A stretch of 64,000 nt of DNA from Caballeronia hypogeia (GTDB lineage Bacteria > Pseudomonadota > Gammaproteobacteria > Burkholderiales > Burkholderiaceae): assembly GCF_001544875.2 (NCBI RefSeq), contig NZ_FCOA02000001.1, positions 1 to 64,000 on the forward strand, read 5' to 3'. Below are positions 20,244-27,940 of the stretch, piece by piece; the stretch's first letter is position 1; each line of letters starts with the position of its first letter. The translations under genes were made by a program, and so were the position numbers. The notes under the pieces are model-generated. The model saw only the letters and a list, made by a program, of their open reading frames with translations, was not told where the DNA came from and made no database searches.

Positions 20244-20726
20244 TTATTGAATGCTCCAGTGGAACGCGGCCTTGGCCTTGCCGGGGCCGGAGACGTTCAC
20301 GGCCTGCTTTTTCTCCTGATCCTTGTACTTCGCGTAGACGGTATAGCTGCCCGGAGGCAGCTTGACGAGCATGTACGGGCCCATCGCGTCGGTGCTCAGG
20401 ACCTCGCCACCCTTCCCGCCGACGATGCGCACGTGCACGTCCGCGAGGTAGTCGGCGGTCGGGCCCGTGAAACGCAGCGATAGCGGCCAATGCGCCTGTT
20501 CGCGCAACAATGCGCGAGATTCGTCGAGGCCCACGCCGCCCGAAGTCCAGGAGACGTCGCCTTGTTGCTGAATCTGCGGCAGGCCGCCGCCGTTCGTGTT
20601 GCCTGCGCTCGAAGAATCCGTGGTCGTGCCGCCGGCGGTCTGCGCCCATGCGCCGCCCGCCATGCCCGCGCCGAGCGCCGCAACGAGAAGTGCGGTCGCC
20701 AGCTTGCCCGTGGTTCTGCTCGTCAT
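20244..20726 (-). CDS. Secreted hypothetical protein with carboxypeptidase-regulatory-like fold
   Basis: A 160-residue protein with a Sec signal peptide (about 1-29, ending GGAWAQ). A Ser/Thr/Gly/Asn-rich linker follows, then about 100 residues with alternating beta-strands. The segment ADVHVRIVGGKGGEVLSTDAMGPYMLVKLPPGSYTVYAKYKD has the look of a carboxypeptidase regulatory-like / prealbumin-like Ig domain. No catalytic motif is seen, so a periplasmic binding or structural role is possible but unproven. It is a single-gene unit with its own terminator, next to the DegP-type protease and on the same strand. Confidence 0.7.
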   Translation of the reverse strand: MTSRTTGKLATALLVAALGAGMAGGAWAQTAGGTTTDSSSAGNTNGGGLPQIQQQGDVSWTSGGVGLDESRALLREQAHWPLSLRFTGPTADYLADVHVRIVGGKGGEVLSTDAMGPYMLVKLPPGSYTVYAKYKDQEKKQAVNVSGPGKAKAAFHWSIQ

Positions 20727-20866
20727 GTTTTTGCTCCCTTTTTCGATGCCGCCGCGCTGTCAGGCGCCGGCGGCGTCACGCCCGATGCGTCGACTTCACG
20801 CGATGGGGCACCAGAAAAACGCTGGAGCAGGGTTCGTGCCCGCGTCGCGTGGCTCGGCTGGACGTA

Positions 20867-22366
20867 TCAGCCGAGATCGACCGGCACGAAGATCTGCGCA
20901 TCGTCGCGCTGGATCAGGAGCGCGATGCTATCGCCCGCGTGCTGGACCATCGACTTCAACTGCTGCACCGACGTGACCGGCTGGCCGTTGACCGCGAGAA
21001 TGACGTCGCCCGCCTGAATGCCCGCGTTCGCCGCCGCCCCGTCCGACTGCTGCACGAGCAGCCCGCGCGAAAGCGAATCGTTCTGCTTCTCTTCCGGCGT
21101 GAGCGGACGCACCGCGACGCCGAGCCGCGCGTCCTGCGCCGACGATTCGTCGCCGCCGGTTTTCGCGCTGGCGGTTTTCGCGTCCTTCAGCGCGCCGATC
21201 GTCACGGACAGATCCTTCGAGCTCTTGTCGCGCCACACGGTCACCTTCGCCGAGGTGCCCGGCGAAAGACCCGCCACCTGCGACGGCAGCGAAGTCGAAT
21301 CCGTCACGGGCACGCCGTTCAACGCGGTGATCACGTCGCCCGGTTGCAGGCCGGCCTTCGCGGCCGGTCCGCCCGGCTCGACCGAGCTGACGAGCGCGCC
21401 TTCCGGCGACTTCATGCCGAACGAGTTGGCGAGCGTCTGGTTCATGCCCTGGACCGTCACGCCGATCCGGCCGCGGTCGACGTGGCCCGTCTTGATGAGC
21501 GCGTCCTTGACCTTGATGGCCTCATTGATCGGGATGGCGAACGAAAGACCCTGGAAGCCGCCGGTCTGCGAATAGATCATCGAGTTGATGCCGATTACTT
21601 CGCCCTGCAGGTTGAAGAGCGGGCCGCCCGAGTTGCCGGGGTTCACCGGCACGTCGGTCTGGATGAACGGCGTGTAGTTCTCGTTGGGCAGCGCGCGCGA
21701 CTTCGCGCTGATGATGCCCGAGGTCACGGTGTTGTCGAAGCCGTAGGGCGAACCGATCGCGACGACCCACTGGCCGACCTTGCTGCCGTTCGGATCGCCG
21801 ATCTTCACGGTCGGCAGGTTCTTCGCGTCGATCTTCAGCACGGCGACATCCGACTGCTTGTCGGCGCCGATCACCTTCGCGCGATATTCGCGCTTATCGG
21901 TGAGCTTGACCGTAACAACGTTCGCGTTGTCTACGACGTGCGCGTTGGTCAGGATATAGCCGTCGCTGCTGACGATGAAGCCGGAACCCAGACCTTCGCT
22001 CGGGCGATCCGCACCCGGGCCTCCATCGCCGCCGCCGAAGCCGGGCATGCCACCGAAGCGTTTGAAGAACTGATAGAAGGGATCGTCGGGGTCCATCGGC
22101 ACCTGATTCGGGCCCCGTCGATTCGCCGTCTGCTTGACGACGTGCTTGGCGCTGATGTTCACCACGGCCGGGCCGTAGGTTTCCACGAGGCCGGAGAAGT
22201 CGGGAATGCCGGTCTTGGCTGCGGCTTCGGCAGGCATCATCGCGGCTTGCACGGGCGTAATGACCTGCGGCGCAGGAACGTTGTTGTGCCCCGCCACGTA
22301 GCCCGCCGACAAGGCAACGGCAACAGCGGCCGCGACGGCGCTGCGGGTGAGAATCTTTGCTTTCAT
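20867..22366 (-). CDS. degP: DegP/HtrA (MucD-like) periplasmic serine protease
   Basis: A 499-residue Do-family protease that degrades or refolds damaged envelope proteins. It has an N-terminal Sec signal/anchor (residues 8-27). The trypsin-like domain carries the catalytic triad His143 (TNAHVV), Asp173 (DVAVLKI) and Ser246 (NPGNSGGPL). Two C-terminal PDZ domains span about 290-375 and 415-490. The length is typical for two-PDZ DegP/MucD. The gene has its own promoter region, in which a CTTAAA-N5-CTTAAA direct repeat sits 72-88 bp upstream of the ATG. This suggests control by the QseB/PmrA-like regulator encoded 5 kb away. The MucD label is equally suitable. Confidence 0.95.
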   Translation of the reverse strand: MKAKILTRSAVAAAVAVALSAGYVAGHNNVPAPQVITPVQAAMMPAEAAAKTGIPDFSGLVETYGPAVVNISAKHVVKQTANRRGPNQVPMDPDDPFYQFFKRFGGMPGFGGGDGGPGADRPSEGLGSGFIVSSDGYILTNAHVVDNANVVTVKLTDKREYRAKVIGADKQSDVAVLKIDAKNLPTVKIGDPNGSKVGQWVVAIGSPYGFDNTVTSGIISAKSRALPNENYTPFIQTDVPVNPGNSGGPLFNLQGEVIGINSMIYSQTGGFQGLSFAIPINEAIKVKDALIKTGHVDRGRIGVTVQGMNQTLANSFGMKSPEGALVSSVEPGGPAAKAGLQPGDVITALNGVPVTDSTSLPSQVAGLSPGTSAKVTVWRDKSSKDLSVTIGALKDAKTASAKTGGDESSAQDARLGVAVRPLTPEEKQNDSLSRGLLVQQSDGAAANAGIQAGDVILAVNGQPVTSVQQLKSMVQHAGDSIALLIQRDDAQIFVPVDLG

Positions 22367-22437
22367 CGTGTGCTCCTGACGAGGGATGCGCTCTTCGGGA
22401 GCGCGCTATATCGATGAAAGAAGGTTACGGGGCGTCG

Positions 22438-22454
22438 CTTAAAGCTTTCTTAAA
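22438..22454 (-). promoter_or_regulatory. CTTAAA-N5-CTTAAA direct repeat upstream of degP
   Basis: Two identical CTTAAA hexamers (22438-22443 and 22449-22454) start 11 bp apart, one helical turn, as in PmrA/BasR and QseB boxes. The same architecture, in three copies, precedes the response-regulator gene at 27940. Regulation by that protein is inference. Confidence 0.55.
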
Positions 22455-22482
22455 AGTTGACGATTCTGGGGGAACTTCAAAG

Positions 22483-22515
22483 AAAAAGGGCGTCCGTTCC
22501 TGTGAACGGACGCCC
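22483..22515 (-). terminator. Strong minus-strand terminator at the edge of the repeat block
   Basis: A perfect 12-bp stem (22488-22499 with 22504-22515), a tetraloop and five T residues on the minus strand. It lies between the 8-bp repeat and the degP promoter. No recognisable gene ends here, so some transcript crossing the repeat block from the adhesin side must stop at this point. Confidence 0.9.
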
Positions 22516-22523
22516 TCGGCGGT

Positions 22524-22633
22524 ACTGCTGAACTGCTGAACTGCTGAACTGCTGAACTGCTGAACTGCTGAACTGCTGAACTGCTGAACTGCTGAACTGC
22601 TGAACTGCTGAACTGCTGAACTGCTGAACTGCT
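22524..22633. repeat. Tandem 8-bp repeat ACTGCTGA, about 13.8 copies
   Basis: Thirteen perfect copies of ACTGCTGA plus six bases of a fourteenth, with no interruptions. Perfect short-unit arrays change length by replication slippage. On the minus strand all three frames are open, each giving the same 8-residue cycle (Ser-Ser-Ser-Ala-Val-Gln-Gln-Phe), but no start codon or ribosome-binding site leads into it. The plus strand has a stop every 24 bases. Confidence 0.97.
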
Positions 22634-23074
22634 ACTACGCGGTACTTTCTTACTTACTCAAACCATTGCTGCATTACTTGCAACTACTTCCCTTCAATTT
22701 ATTTACTGCGGACTACAACTTCACACCATATACAACTTCGAATCACTGAACTACTGCACTGCGACTGCCTTTACAGCGTTTCTGCGACTACTGACACTTT
22801 CAACTCAATTACTTCGAACAACCACATCACAACACTTAAAACTTCGAATTACTGAAACGCCACTACTGCCCTACGACTAGCTTCACTACATTTGCTGCGC
22901 TTGCTGCTGGCTTCAACTTACTTACTACGATTAACTGCTTCACAAGATCTGCAACTTCGAGTTACTGAACTGCCATTGCTTTACTACGACGACTGCCTTC
23001 ACTGCCTTACTGTGCTTACTGCGGCCTTCCACTTCTTTGCTACGCGCCACCACTTCACAACTTCAAACTAATGC
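22634..23074. repeat. Degenerate ~110-bp tandem array, low in G on the plus strand
   Basis: A non-coding stretch of ~440 bp, lower in GC than the flanks and poor in G on the plus strand. The phrase ACTTCGA(A/G)T(T/C)ACTGAA recurs at 22735, 22841 and 22954 (spacings 106 and 113). After each come similarly ordered CTACGAC, TGCCTTCACT and CTTCACAA words, so three to four diverged units are present. The unit contains the TACTGAACTGC word from which the neighbouring 8-bp array could have grown. No open frame of useful length. Confidence 0.7.
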
Positions 23075-23187
23075 TTGCTGCTTCCAACGACTCAACCTAC
23101 GAGACAGATATTAACCATTAGGAATTCTCATTCGAAGCAGACGATTCCTAATCAGCGAGATTTCTTCGTGCCCCTCGTCGTATTAAC

Positions 23188-23220
23188 AAAAAGGGCGGCC
23201 ACCCTTGCGAATAGCCGCCC
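23188..23220 (-). terminator. Rho-independent terminator of the trimeric autotransporter gene
   Basis: A stem GGGCGGC / GCCGCCC (23193-23199 with 23214-23220) followed on the minus strand by five T residues, 52 bp past the adhesin stop. Confidence 0.85.
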
Positions 23221-23271
23221 TGCCTGCTGCTCAACTACGTTGCGCGATGGGTCTCACTCGCGCGATACCGC

Positions 23272-24630
23272 TTAGAACTCGTAGCCCACCTGACCACGCA
23301 CGCCCGTGTCGCCACTCGGCGTAACCGAAGCTGCCGCGTTGACGAGCCAATGGTTGTTCCGCGAACGATACGTGCCGCCGACGCCCACTGCGGTGTAGCC
23401 TTTGTAATTCGCAACACCCGCTGCGACCACCGTCTTGCCTGGTTGGCTCGGCGTGAGGTTCGGCATGGCCATCGCCGAAGCGACGCCCGCGAATGCACTG
23501 CGGGCAACCGCGTTGACGCTGCTCTGAACCGCGTTCAGCTGGTTCATGTTGACGGCGTCCGTGCCCTTCACACCCGGCGCGACGTTCGTCACGCGGCGCT
23601 CGTTGCCGACCGAGCCGATCGAAACCGTGTTGTCTTCGTCAGCAACCGAACCACTGCCGATGGCGACGGAGTTCTTGCCCGTCGCCTTCGAACCGTTGCC
23701 GATCGCGGAGGAATTGGCGCCCGAAGCGACAGCCGGCGTGTCGTTGTTCTGCGAGGCGAGCGAGGAAGAACCCATCGACGAGAAGTTCGCCACTTGCTGC
23801 GAAAGGCTCTCGACGTTCAGGTTCGTCTGATAAAGCTGCGAACCGTTGACCGCATCCGTGCTATCTGCCGTCAGTGCGCCTGCCGACACGCCCGTCACCG
23901 TGCGCGTGCCTTCCGTGCCAGTCATGTCGACGACCTTGCCGTCGTTGTCCTTCGCTACGGTGATATTGCGCGTCGATCCGTCCTGCTTGACGAGACCGAT
24001 GTTTCCGCTGGCGAGCTGATTATTAATGTTCGTGATATCGGACGTGTTCTGCGCCACGTTTGTGTTCAGCGTTGCGATGTCCGACGTGTTCTTTGCGATG
24101 TCCGCGGTATTCTGCGCGACATTGGTGTTCAAGGTCGCGATGTCCGCGGTGTTCTTGCCGATGTCCGCAGTGTTTTTCTCGACTTTCTGATTCGTCTCAT
24201 AGAGTTGAGAACCGTTGATGGCTTCGGTGCTCGTTGCAGAAATCTCGCCGTTGGTCACGCCGGAGATCTTGTGGCCGGTCATATCGAGATACTGATTCAT
24301 CGAAATCTTGTCGGCTGCGTAGATTGCGACCTGACCACCACCCACGGCAATGACGTCTTGCCACGTGCTCGTATCGCCGGTGACAAACACGCCACCGCCC
24401 GCTTGATTGACCCCCGCCATATCACCGCAGGCCGATTCGTACGTGCCCAATGCTTTGTAGTACGTGCCGGAGTCTGCTGAGCAAGTCTGAACTGCACCAT
24501 TGCCCGCGAATGCAGAAGCGGCGGAAACCATCGAGACCAGTGCTGCACCACCTAGCACTACTTTCTTCATCGTGGAAGCCGATGCGGAGCTAACTTTGGA
24601 AATCTGAGTTGAAACTTGAGAATTGCGCAT
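23272..24630 (-). CDS. Trimeric autotransporter adhesin (YadA-like)
   Basis: A 452-residue outer-membrane adhesin. An extended N-terminus with hydrophobic core KKVVLGGAALVSMVSAASAFA is the signal peptide. A short head follows, then a coiled-coil stalk built on repeats of NTADI/NTSDI and ATLNTNVAQ (about 145-200). Neck and head motifs include EAINGSQLYETN, DAVNGSQLYQTN, SSAIGNGSKATGKNSVAIGSGS and TDAVNMNQLNAVQ. The C-terminal YadA anchor (about 375-452) ends in Phe, as outer-membrane beta-barrels do. The start at 24630 includes a 20-residue pre-extension; MKKVVLGG at 24570 is an alternative. At 452 residues this is a small family member. Next to it lie decayed copies of a sensor kinase and of this same adhesin. 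Confidence 0.92.
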   Translation of the reverse strand: MRNSQVSTQISKVSSASASTMKKVVLGGAALVSMVSAASAFAGNGAVQTCSADSGTYYKALGTYESACGDMAGVNQAGGGVFVTGDTSTWQDVIAVGGGQVAIYAADKISMNQYLDMTGHKISGVTNGEISATSTEAINGSQLYETNQKVEKNTADIGKNTADIATLNTNVAQNTADIAKNTSDIATLNTNVAQNTSDITNINNQLASGNIGLVKQDGSTRNITVAKDNDGKVVDMTGTEGTRTVTGVSAGALTADSTDAVNGSQLYQTNLNVESLSQQVANFSSMGSSSLASQNNDTPAVASGANSSAIGNGSKATGKNSVAIGSGSVADEDNTVSIGSVGNERRVTNVAPGVKGTDAVNMNQLNAVQSSVNAVARSAFAGVASAMAMPNLTPSQPGKTVVAAGVANYKGYTAVGVGGTYRSRNNHWLVNAAASVTPSGDTGVRGQVGYEF

Positions 24631-24898
24631 TGAAATAAATGACCTAAGGACCGAATTTGCGAATTTAGCCCTTTGGCCAAATCCTCGACGACGGGTTAGT
24701 ACCCAACGACGATTATGGAAGTAGCAAATTCTGTCGCAAATGAGACAACTCTCAACATATTGCTTTTTCGCAGCGATCTGGCGATATTGCTTGAAATGAA
24801 CAGCGATTCGTTTCGAATTCGGTAACTTCCCGTCCAAGGGTAGACAATCCGGTCGGGACTCAACGCGTGCGCATGGAAATGTGTTCGAACGCGCGTTC
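24631..24898 (-). promoter_or_regulatory. AT-richer leader/promoter region of the adhesin gene
   Basis: About 270 bp, lower in GC than its surroundings, between the adhesin start and the 3' end of the decayed kinase. It has an 8-bp direct repeat CGAATTTG-CGAATTTA near 24653. No CTTAA box of the type seen at degP and the response-regulator gene was found. No confident -35/-10 pair was assigned. Confidence 0.35.
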
Positions 24899-25428
24899 TT
24901 ATCGGAAAGCAACGAAGACGCGCAAACCGCCTGACTGCGATTGATCGAGCAACACCCCCGCCCCATGCTGATCCGCGATCCGCTTCACGATTACCAACCC
25001 GAGTCCACTCCCCAACACATCCGTCCTCGCGCGATTCGCCCCTTCGCACGCGCGAAAAACCGATCGAACACCCTTTCTCGTTCTTTTTGAGGAATGCCCG
25101 GTCCGGTAAGCAGCGCGCTGAGATCGACTTGCGTTTCGACGCGCTTGCCATCCGGCTTCGATCGCACCAGCAGCACATTCAACGCGCACACCGCCGGCTA
25201 CATTTCCTGCGGGATCGAGCGCTTCGGGATGACGCGTGTCGAGCGCGCGTCGCCCGTTGACACGCGATTGCGGATCGGCAGCGGCTGCGCGATGTTGTCG
25301 CGCTGACGATCACGCTATACACGCGCCATTCGCCGCGTGGCGTCATTTCGGTGGGAAAGCCCAGTTCCGCATGCAGCGCGAGCGGCACGCGCGGATGGGA
25401 GTAGTACCTCACGCCGTTGCGATAACAA
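24899..25428 (-). pseudogene. Decayed copy of the QseC-like sensor kinase
   Basis: Nucleotide words from the intact kinase gene at 25977-27278 recur here in the same order. They include the extreme C-terminal region (IVKRIADQHGA), RERVFDRF, GKRVETQVDLSALL, the ACGCGTGTCGAGCGCGCG block, TPRGEWRVYS and YYSHPRVPLA. About 530 bp remain of a parent stretch of about 1070 bp. At least three internal deletions have removed the H-box with the phospho-acceptor histidine, the N-box, and part of the second membrane helix/linker. A frameshift separates the VETQVDLSALL frame from the C-terminal frame. It cannot make a working kinase. Confidence 0.88.
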
Positions 25429-25432
25429 ACAA

Positions 25433-25466
25433 AAGAAAGGGCGCCTGCCCTTCCGGACAGCGCCCT
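25433..25466 (-). terminator. Terminator-like hairpin behind the decayed adhesin copy
   Basis: A stem AGGGCGC / GCGCCCT (25438-25444 with 25460-25466) with an interrupted T run on the minus strand. It sits where the intact adhesin has its own terminator, 51 bp past the stop, and shares the GGGCG...CGCCCTGCC layout. This supports descent from a duplicated unit. Confidence 0.6.
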
Positions 25467-25516
25467 GCCACTCGCTCGATTGTGTCTGGCGACGGATCGC
25501 GCTCGCGCGATGCTGC

Positions 25517-25976
25517 TTAAAACTCCTAGCCGACCCGACCACGCACGCCCGTCTCGCTGTTCGTTGTTCGTTGTTCGTTGTTCGTTGTTCGTTGTTCGTT
25601 GTTCGTTGTTCGTTGTTCTGCGAACGATACATCCCGCCGACGCTCGCTGCGGTGTAGCCCTTATAGTTGGCGACACCCGCTGGGACCATCGGCTTACCTG
25701 GCTGGCTCGGCATGACCATCGGCGACGCGACGCCCGCGAATGCGCTGCTCTGAACCGCGTTCAACCGGTTCATGAAGGCGTCGGTGCACTTCACGACCGG
25801 CGACGGCGCCGACCGAAACCGTGTTGTCTTCGTCGGCGACCGAGCCACTGCCCAGCGCGACCGAATTCGCGCCGATGGCCTTCGAAACGTTACCCACCGC
25901 CGTCGAGTTTTTTCAAGACGCGACCGCCGGCGGGTCGCTGTTTTGGATTGCGGGCACGCCCAGTGCCGGACCGCTG
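25517..25976 (-). pseudogene. Decayed C-terminal fragment of a trimeric autotransporter adhesin
   Basis: The fragment matches the last ~150 residues of the intact adhesin. KAIGANSVALGSGSVADEDNTVS, NRLNAVQSSAFAGVAS, MPSQPGKPMVPAGVANYKGYTA and VGGMYRSQNN are all readable, but in different frames. The tyrosine codon before the terminal Glu-Phe is now TAG. A 7-bp repeat has replaced the segment after YRS. The head, stalk and signal peptide are missing, and the 5' edge abuts the stop of the intact sensor kinase. Confidence 0.9.
25560..25618. repeat. Tandem 7-bp repeat TTCGTTG, 8.4 copies, within the decayed adhesin
   Basis: Eight perfect copies of TTCGTTG plus three bases. On the minus strand every frame reads the heptapeptide cycle Asn-Asn-Glu-Gln-Arg-Thr-Thr. 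In the intact adhesin the matching site has a single GGTTGTTC word (Arg-Asn-Asn codons), a plausible seed for slippage. Confidence 0.97.
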
Positions 25977-27278
25977 TCAGAAGCCGACTATCACGCTCAA
26001 CCCACCCGAACGTGCGCTTTCGAGCTCCACCTTCGCCCCATGCTGATCCGCAATCCGCTTCACGATTGCCAGACCCAGCCCGCTGCCGGCGATATCCGTC
26101 CTTGCGCGATTCACCCCCTCGCCCACGCGATAAAACCGGTCGAACACCCTTTCTCGTTCTTCTTGAGGAATGCCCGGTCCGGTATCGGAGATTTCGACGA
26201 CTGGATGCCCGTCGTTCGCTTTCAGACACACATCCACGCGACCGCCTTTCGGCGTGTACTTCGTCGCGTTGTCGATGAGATTGTTGAACATCACGCGCAA
26301 CGAATCGGGATCGCCTTCGACGCTTGCAGGCTCGCTCGCTTCGATGCCGAGATCGACGCCGCGCTCCTGCGCCACCAGCACATAGCCGCGTACGCACGAA
26401 TCGAGCAGCGCGCTGAGATCGACTTGCGTCTCCACGCGCTTGCCATCCGGCTCCGATCGCGCGAGCGCAAGCAATTGTTCGGCAAGCCGCGTCGCGCGCG
26501 CGATGCCTTCGTGAAGATCGGCCAGCGCCTCGCTTCGCGACTCGTCATCGTGCGCGCGCGCGACGAGTTGCGCCTGAATCTGCACCGCCGCGAGCGGCGT
26601 GCGCAACTCGTGCGCGGCATCCGCAACGAACGCCTTCTGCGTATCGAGCGCGGCGGCAAGACGCGCCAGCAGCGCATTCAACGCGCGCACGACGGGCCGC
26701 ACTTCCTGCGGCAGGCGTTGATCGGAAAGCGGATCGAGCGCTTCGGGATGACGCGTGTCGAGCGCGCGCGTCACACGTTGCAAGGGCGCGAGCCCGCGCC
26801 CGACGATCACCCAGATCGCAACCCCGAGCAGCGGCAGCAACAAAACGAGCGGCCACAGCGTGCGCCACGCGACGCCCGCCGCCACGCGATTACGAATCGA
26901 CAGCGGCTGCGCGAGTTGCACGACGTTATCGCCGACGATCGCGCTATACACGCGCCATTCGCCGCGCGGCGTCATTTCTGTGGAGAAGCCGAGTTCGGCA
27001 TGAGGAGCCAGCGGCACGCGCGGATGCGAGTAGTACATCAGCACGCCATTGCGATTCCAGATCTGGATCACGACGCCCTCGTCGCTTTCACTGCGCGATG
27101 AAAGCACCGATGAAAACGGTTCCGACGGCAACGCGGCCGCAATCTGCTGAAGCTGGTAATCGAAGAGTTCGTTGGCTTCGGCGAGCGCCTGCCGATAAAT
27201 GAGCCATCCGGCAAAACCCACGCCGACGATCACGAGCGCGAGCAGCCAGATCAGCAATTGCCGGCGAATCGACCGCAT
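25977..27278 (-). CDS. Two-component sensor histidine kinase (QseC/PmrB-like)
   Basis: A 433-residue inner-membrane kinase. TM1 (about 8-28) and TM2 (about 141-160) flank a ~110-residue periplasmic sensor domain. A short HAMP-like linker follows, then the H-box FVADAAHELRTPLA with phospho-acceptor His223. The ATP-binding domain has N-box NNLIDNATKY, G1 DTGPGIP and G2 GSGLGLAI. Its ATG overlaps the response-regulator stop by one base (TGATG), so the pair is translationally coupled. The closest recognisable families are QseC, PmrB and TctE; the signal is unknown. A decayed copy of this gene lies just downstream, beyond the adhesin fragment. Confidence 0.93.
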   Translation of the reverse strand: MRSIRRQLLIWLLALVIVGVGFAGWLIYRQALAEANELFDYQLQQIAAALPSEPFSSVLSSRSESDEGVVIQIWNRNGVLMYYSHPRVPLAPHAELGFSTEMTPRGEWRVYSAIVGDNVVQLAQPLSIRNRVAAGVAWRTLWPLVLLLPLLGVAIWVIVGRGLAPLQRVTRALDTRHPEALDPLSDQRLPQEVRPVVRALNALLARLAAALDTQKAFVADAAHELRTPLAAVQIQAQLVARAHDDESRSEALADLHEGIARATRLAEQLLALARSEPDGKRVETQVDLSALLDSCVRGYVLVAQERGVDLGIEASEPASVEGDPDSLRVMFNNLIDNATKYTPKGGRVDVCLKANDGHPVVEISDTGPGIPQEERERVFDRFYRVGEGVNRARTDIAGSGLGLAIVKRIADQHGAKVELESARSGGLSVIVGF

Positions 27279-27940
27279 CAGGCGTCCTTCGCGACCATGT
27301 AGCCGAGTCCGCGCACGTTGCGGATGAGATCGGCGCCGAGCTTCTTTCTAAGCGAATGGATATACACCTCGACGGTGTTGCTGCCGATCTCCTCGCCCCA
27401 GCCGTAGATCTTCTCTTCGAGCTGGCTTTTCGAGAGCACCGCGCCGGGCCGCGCCATCAGCGCTTCGAGCAGCGCGAACTCGCGCGCCGAGAGCGACACG
27501 GGATTGCCCGCGAGCGTCACCTGATGGCCCACCGGATCGAGCGTCAGTTCGCCGTGCCGCACGAGCGATTCCCCACGGCCCGCGTGACGGCGGATCAACG
27601 CACGCATGCGCGCGCCGAGTTCGTCGAGATCGAAGGGCTTGACGAGGTAATCGTCGGCGCCGGCGTCGAGCCCTTTCACGCGATCCGCGATCGCGTCGCG
27701 CGCCGTGACGATCAGCACCGGCAGCGCATTGGCGCGCGCGCGCAGCGTGCGCAGCACGTCGAGACCGTCGCGCTTGGGCAGGCCGAGATCGAGCAGCATC
27801 AGGTCGTAGGGCTCGCCCGCGACGGCGGTGAGCGCGGCCTCGCCGTCCTGCACCCAGTCGACAGCGAAGCCGTCCGCGCGCAGCGCCTTGCGCACGCCTT
27901 CGGCGATCATCCGGTCATCTTCGACAAGCAGGATTCGCAT
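27278..27940 (-). CDS. OmpR-family response regulator (QseB/PmrA-like)
   Basis: A 220-residue regulator. The receiver domain begins MRILLVEDD and has acceptor Asp51 in DLMLLDLGLP, a conserved Thr (TARD) and Lys (VKPFDL). The C-terminal OmpR winged-helix (about 125-218) contains SNTVEVYIHSLRKKLG and VRGLGYMVA. The start at 27940 is the canonical MRI start; 20 further upstream codons have no support. Three CTTAA hexamers at 11-bp spacing lie 86-113 bp upstream, the architecture this subfamily binds, implying autoregulation. It is coupled to the kinase gene by a TGATG overlap. Confidence 0.94.
   Translation of the reverse strand: MRILLVEDDRMIAEGVRKALRADGFAVDWVQDGEAALTAVAGEPYDLMLLDLGLPKRDGLDVLRTLRARANALPVLIVTARDAIADRVKGLDAGADDYLVKPFDLDELGARMRALIRRHAGRGESLVRHGELTLDPVGHQVTLAGNPVSLSAREFALLEALMARPGAVLSKSQLEEKIYGWGEEIGSNTVEVYIHSLRKKLGADLIRNVRGLGYMVAKDA

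Noticed and set aside
22524-22633. Possible repeat protein (Ser-Ser-Ser-Ala-Val-Gln-Gln-Phe cycle) on the minus strand
   Set aside because: All frames are open only because the unit contains no stop. No start codon, ribosome-binding site or flanking open frame was found.
22634-23074. CRISPR array
   Set aside because: The repeated units are long (~110 bp), degenerate and contiguous, with no short identical repeats separated by unique spacers and no cas genes nearby.
24631-24966. Longer N-terminus for the trimeric autotransporter, extending 112 codons upstream
   Set aside because: The extra sequence is Cys/Arg-rich, unlike a signal peptide, and would move the hydrophobic signal core more than 130 residues from the start.
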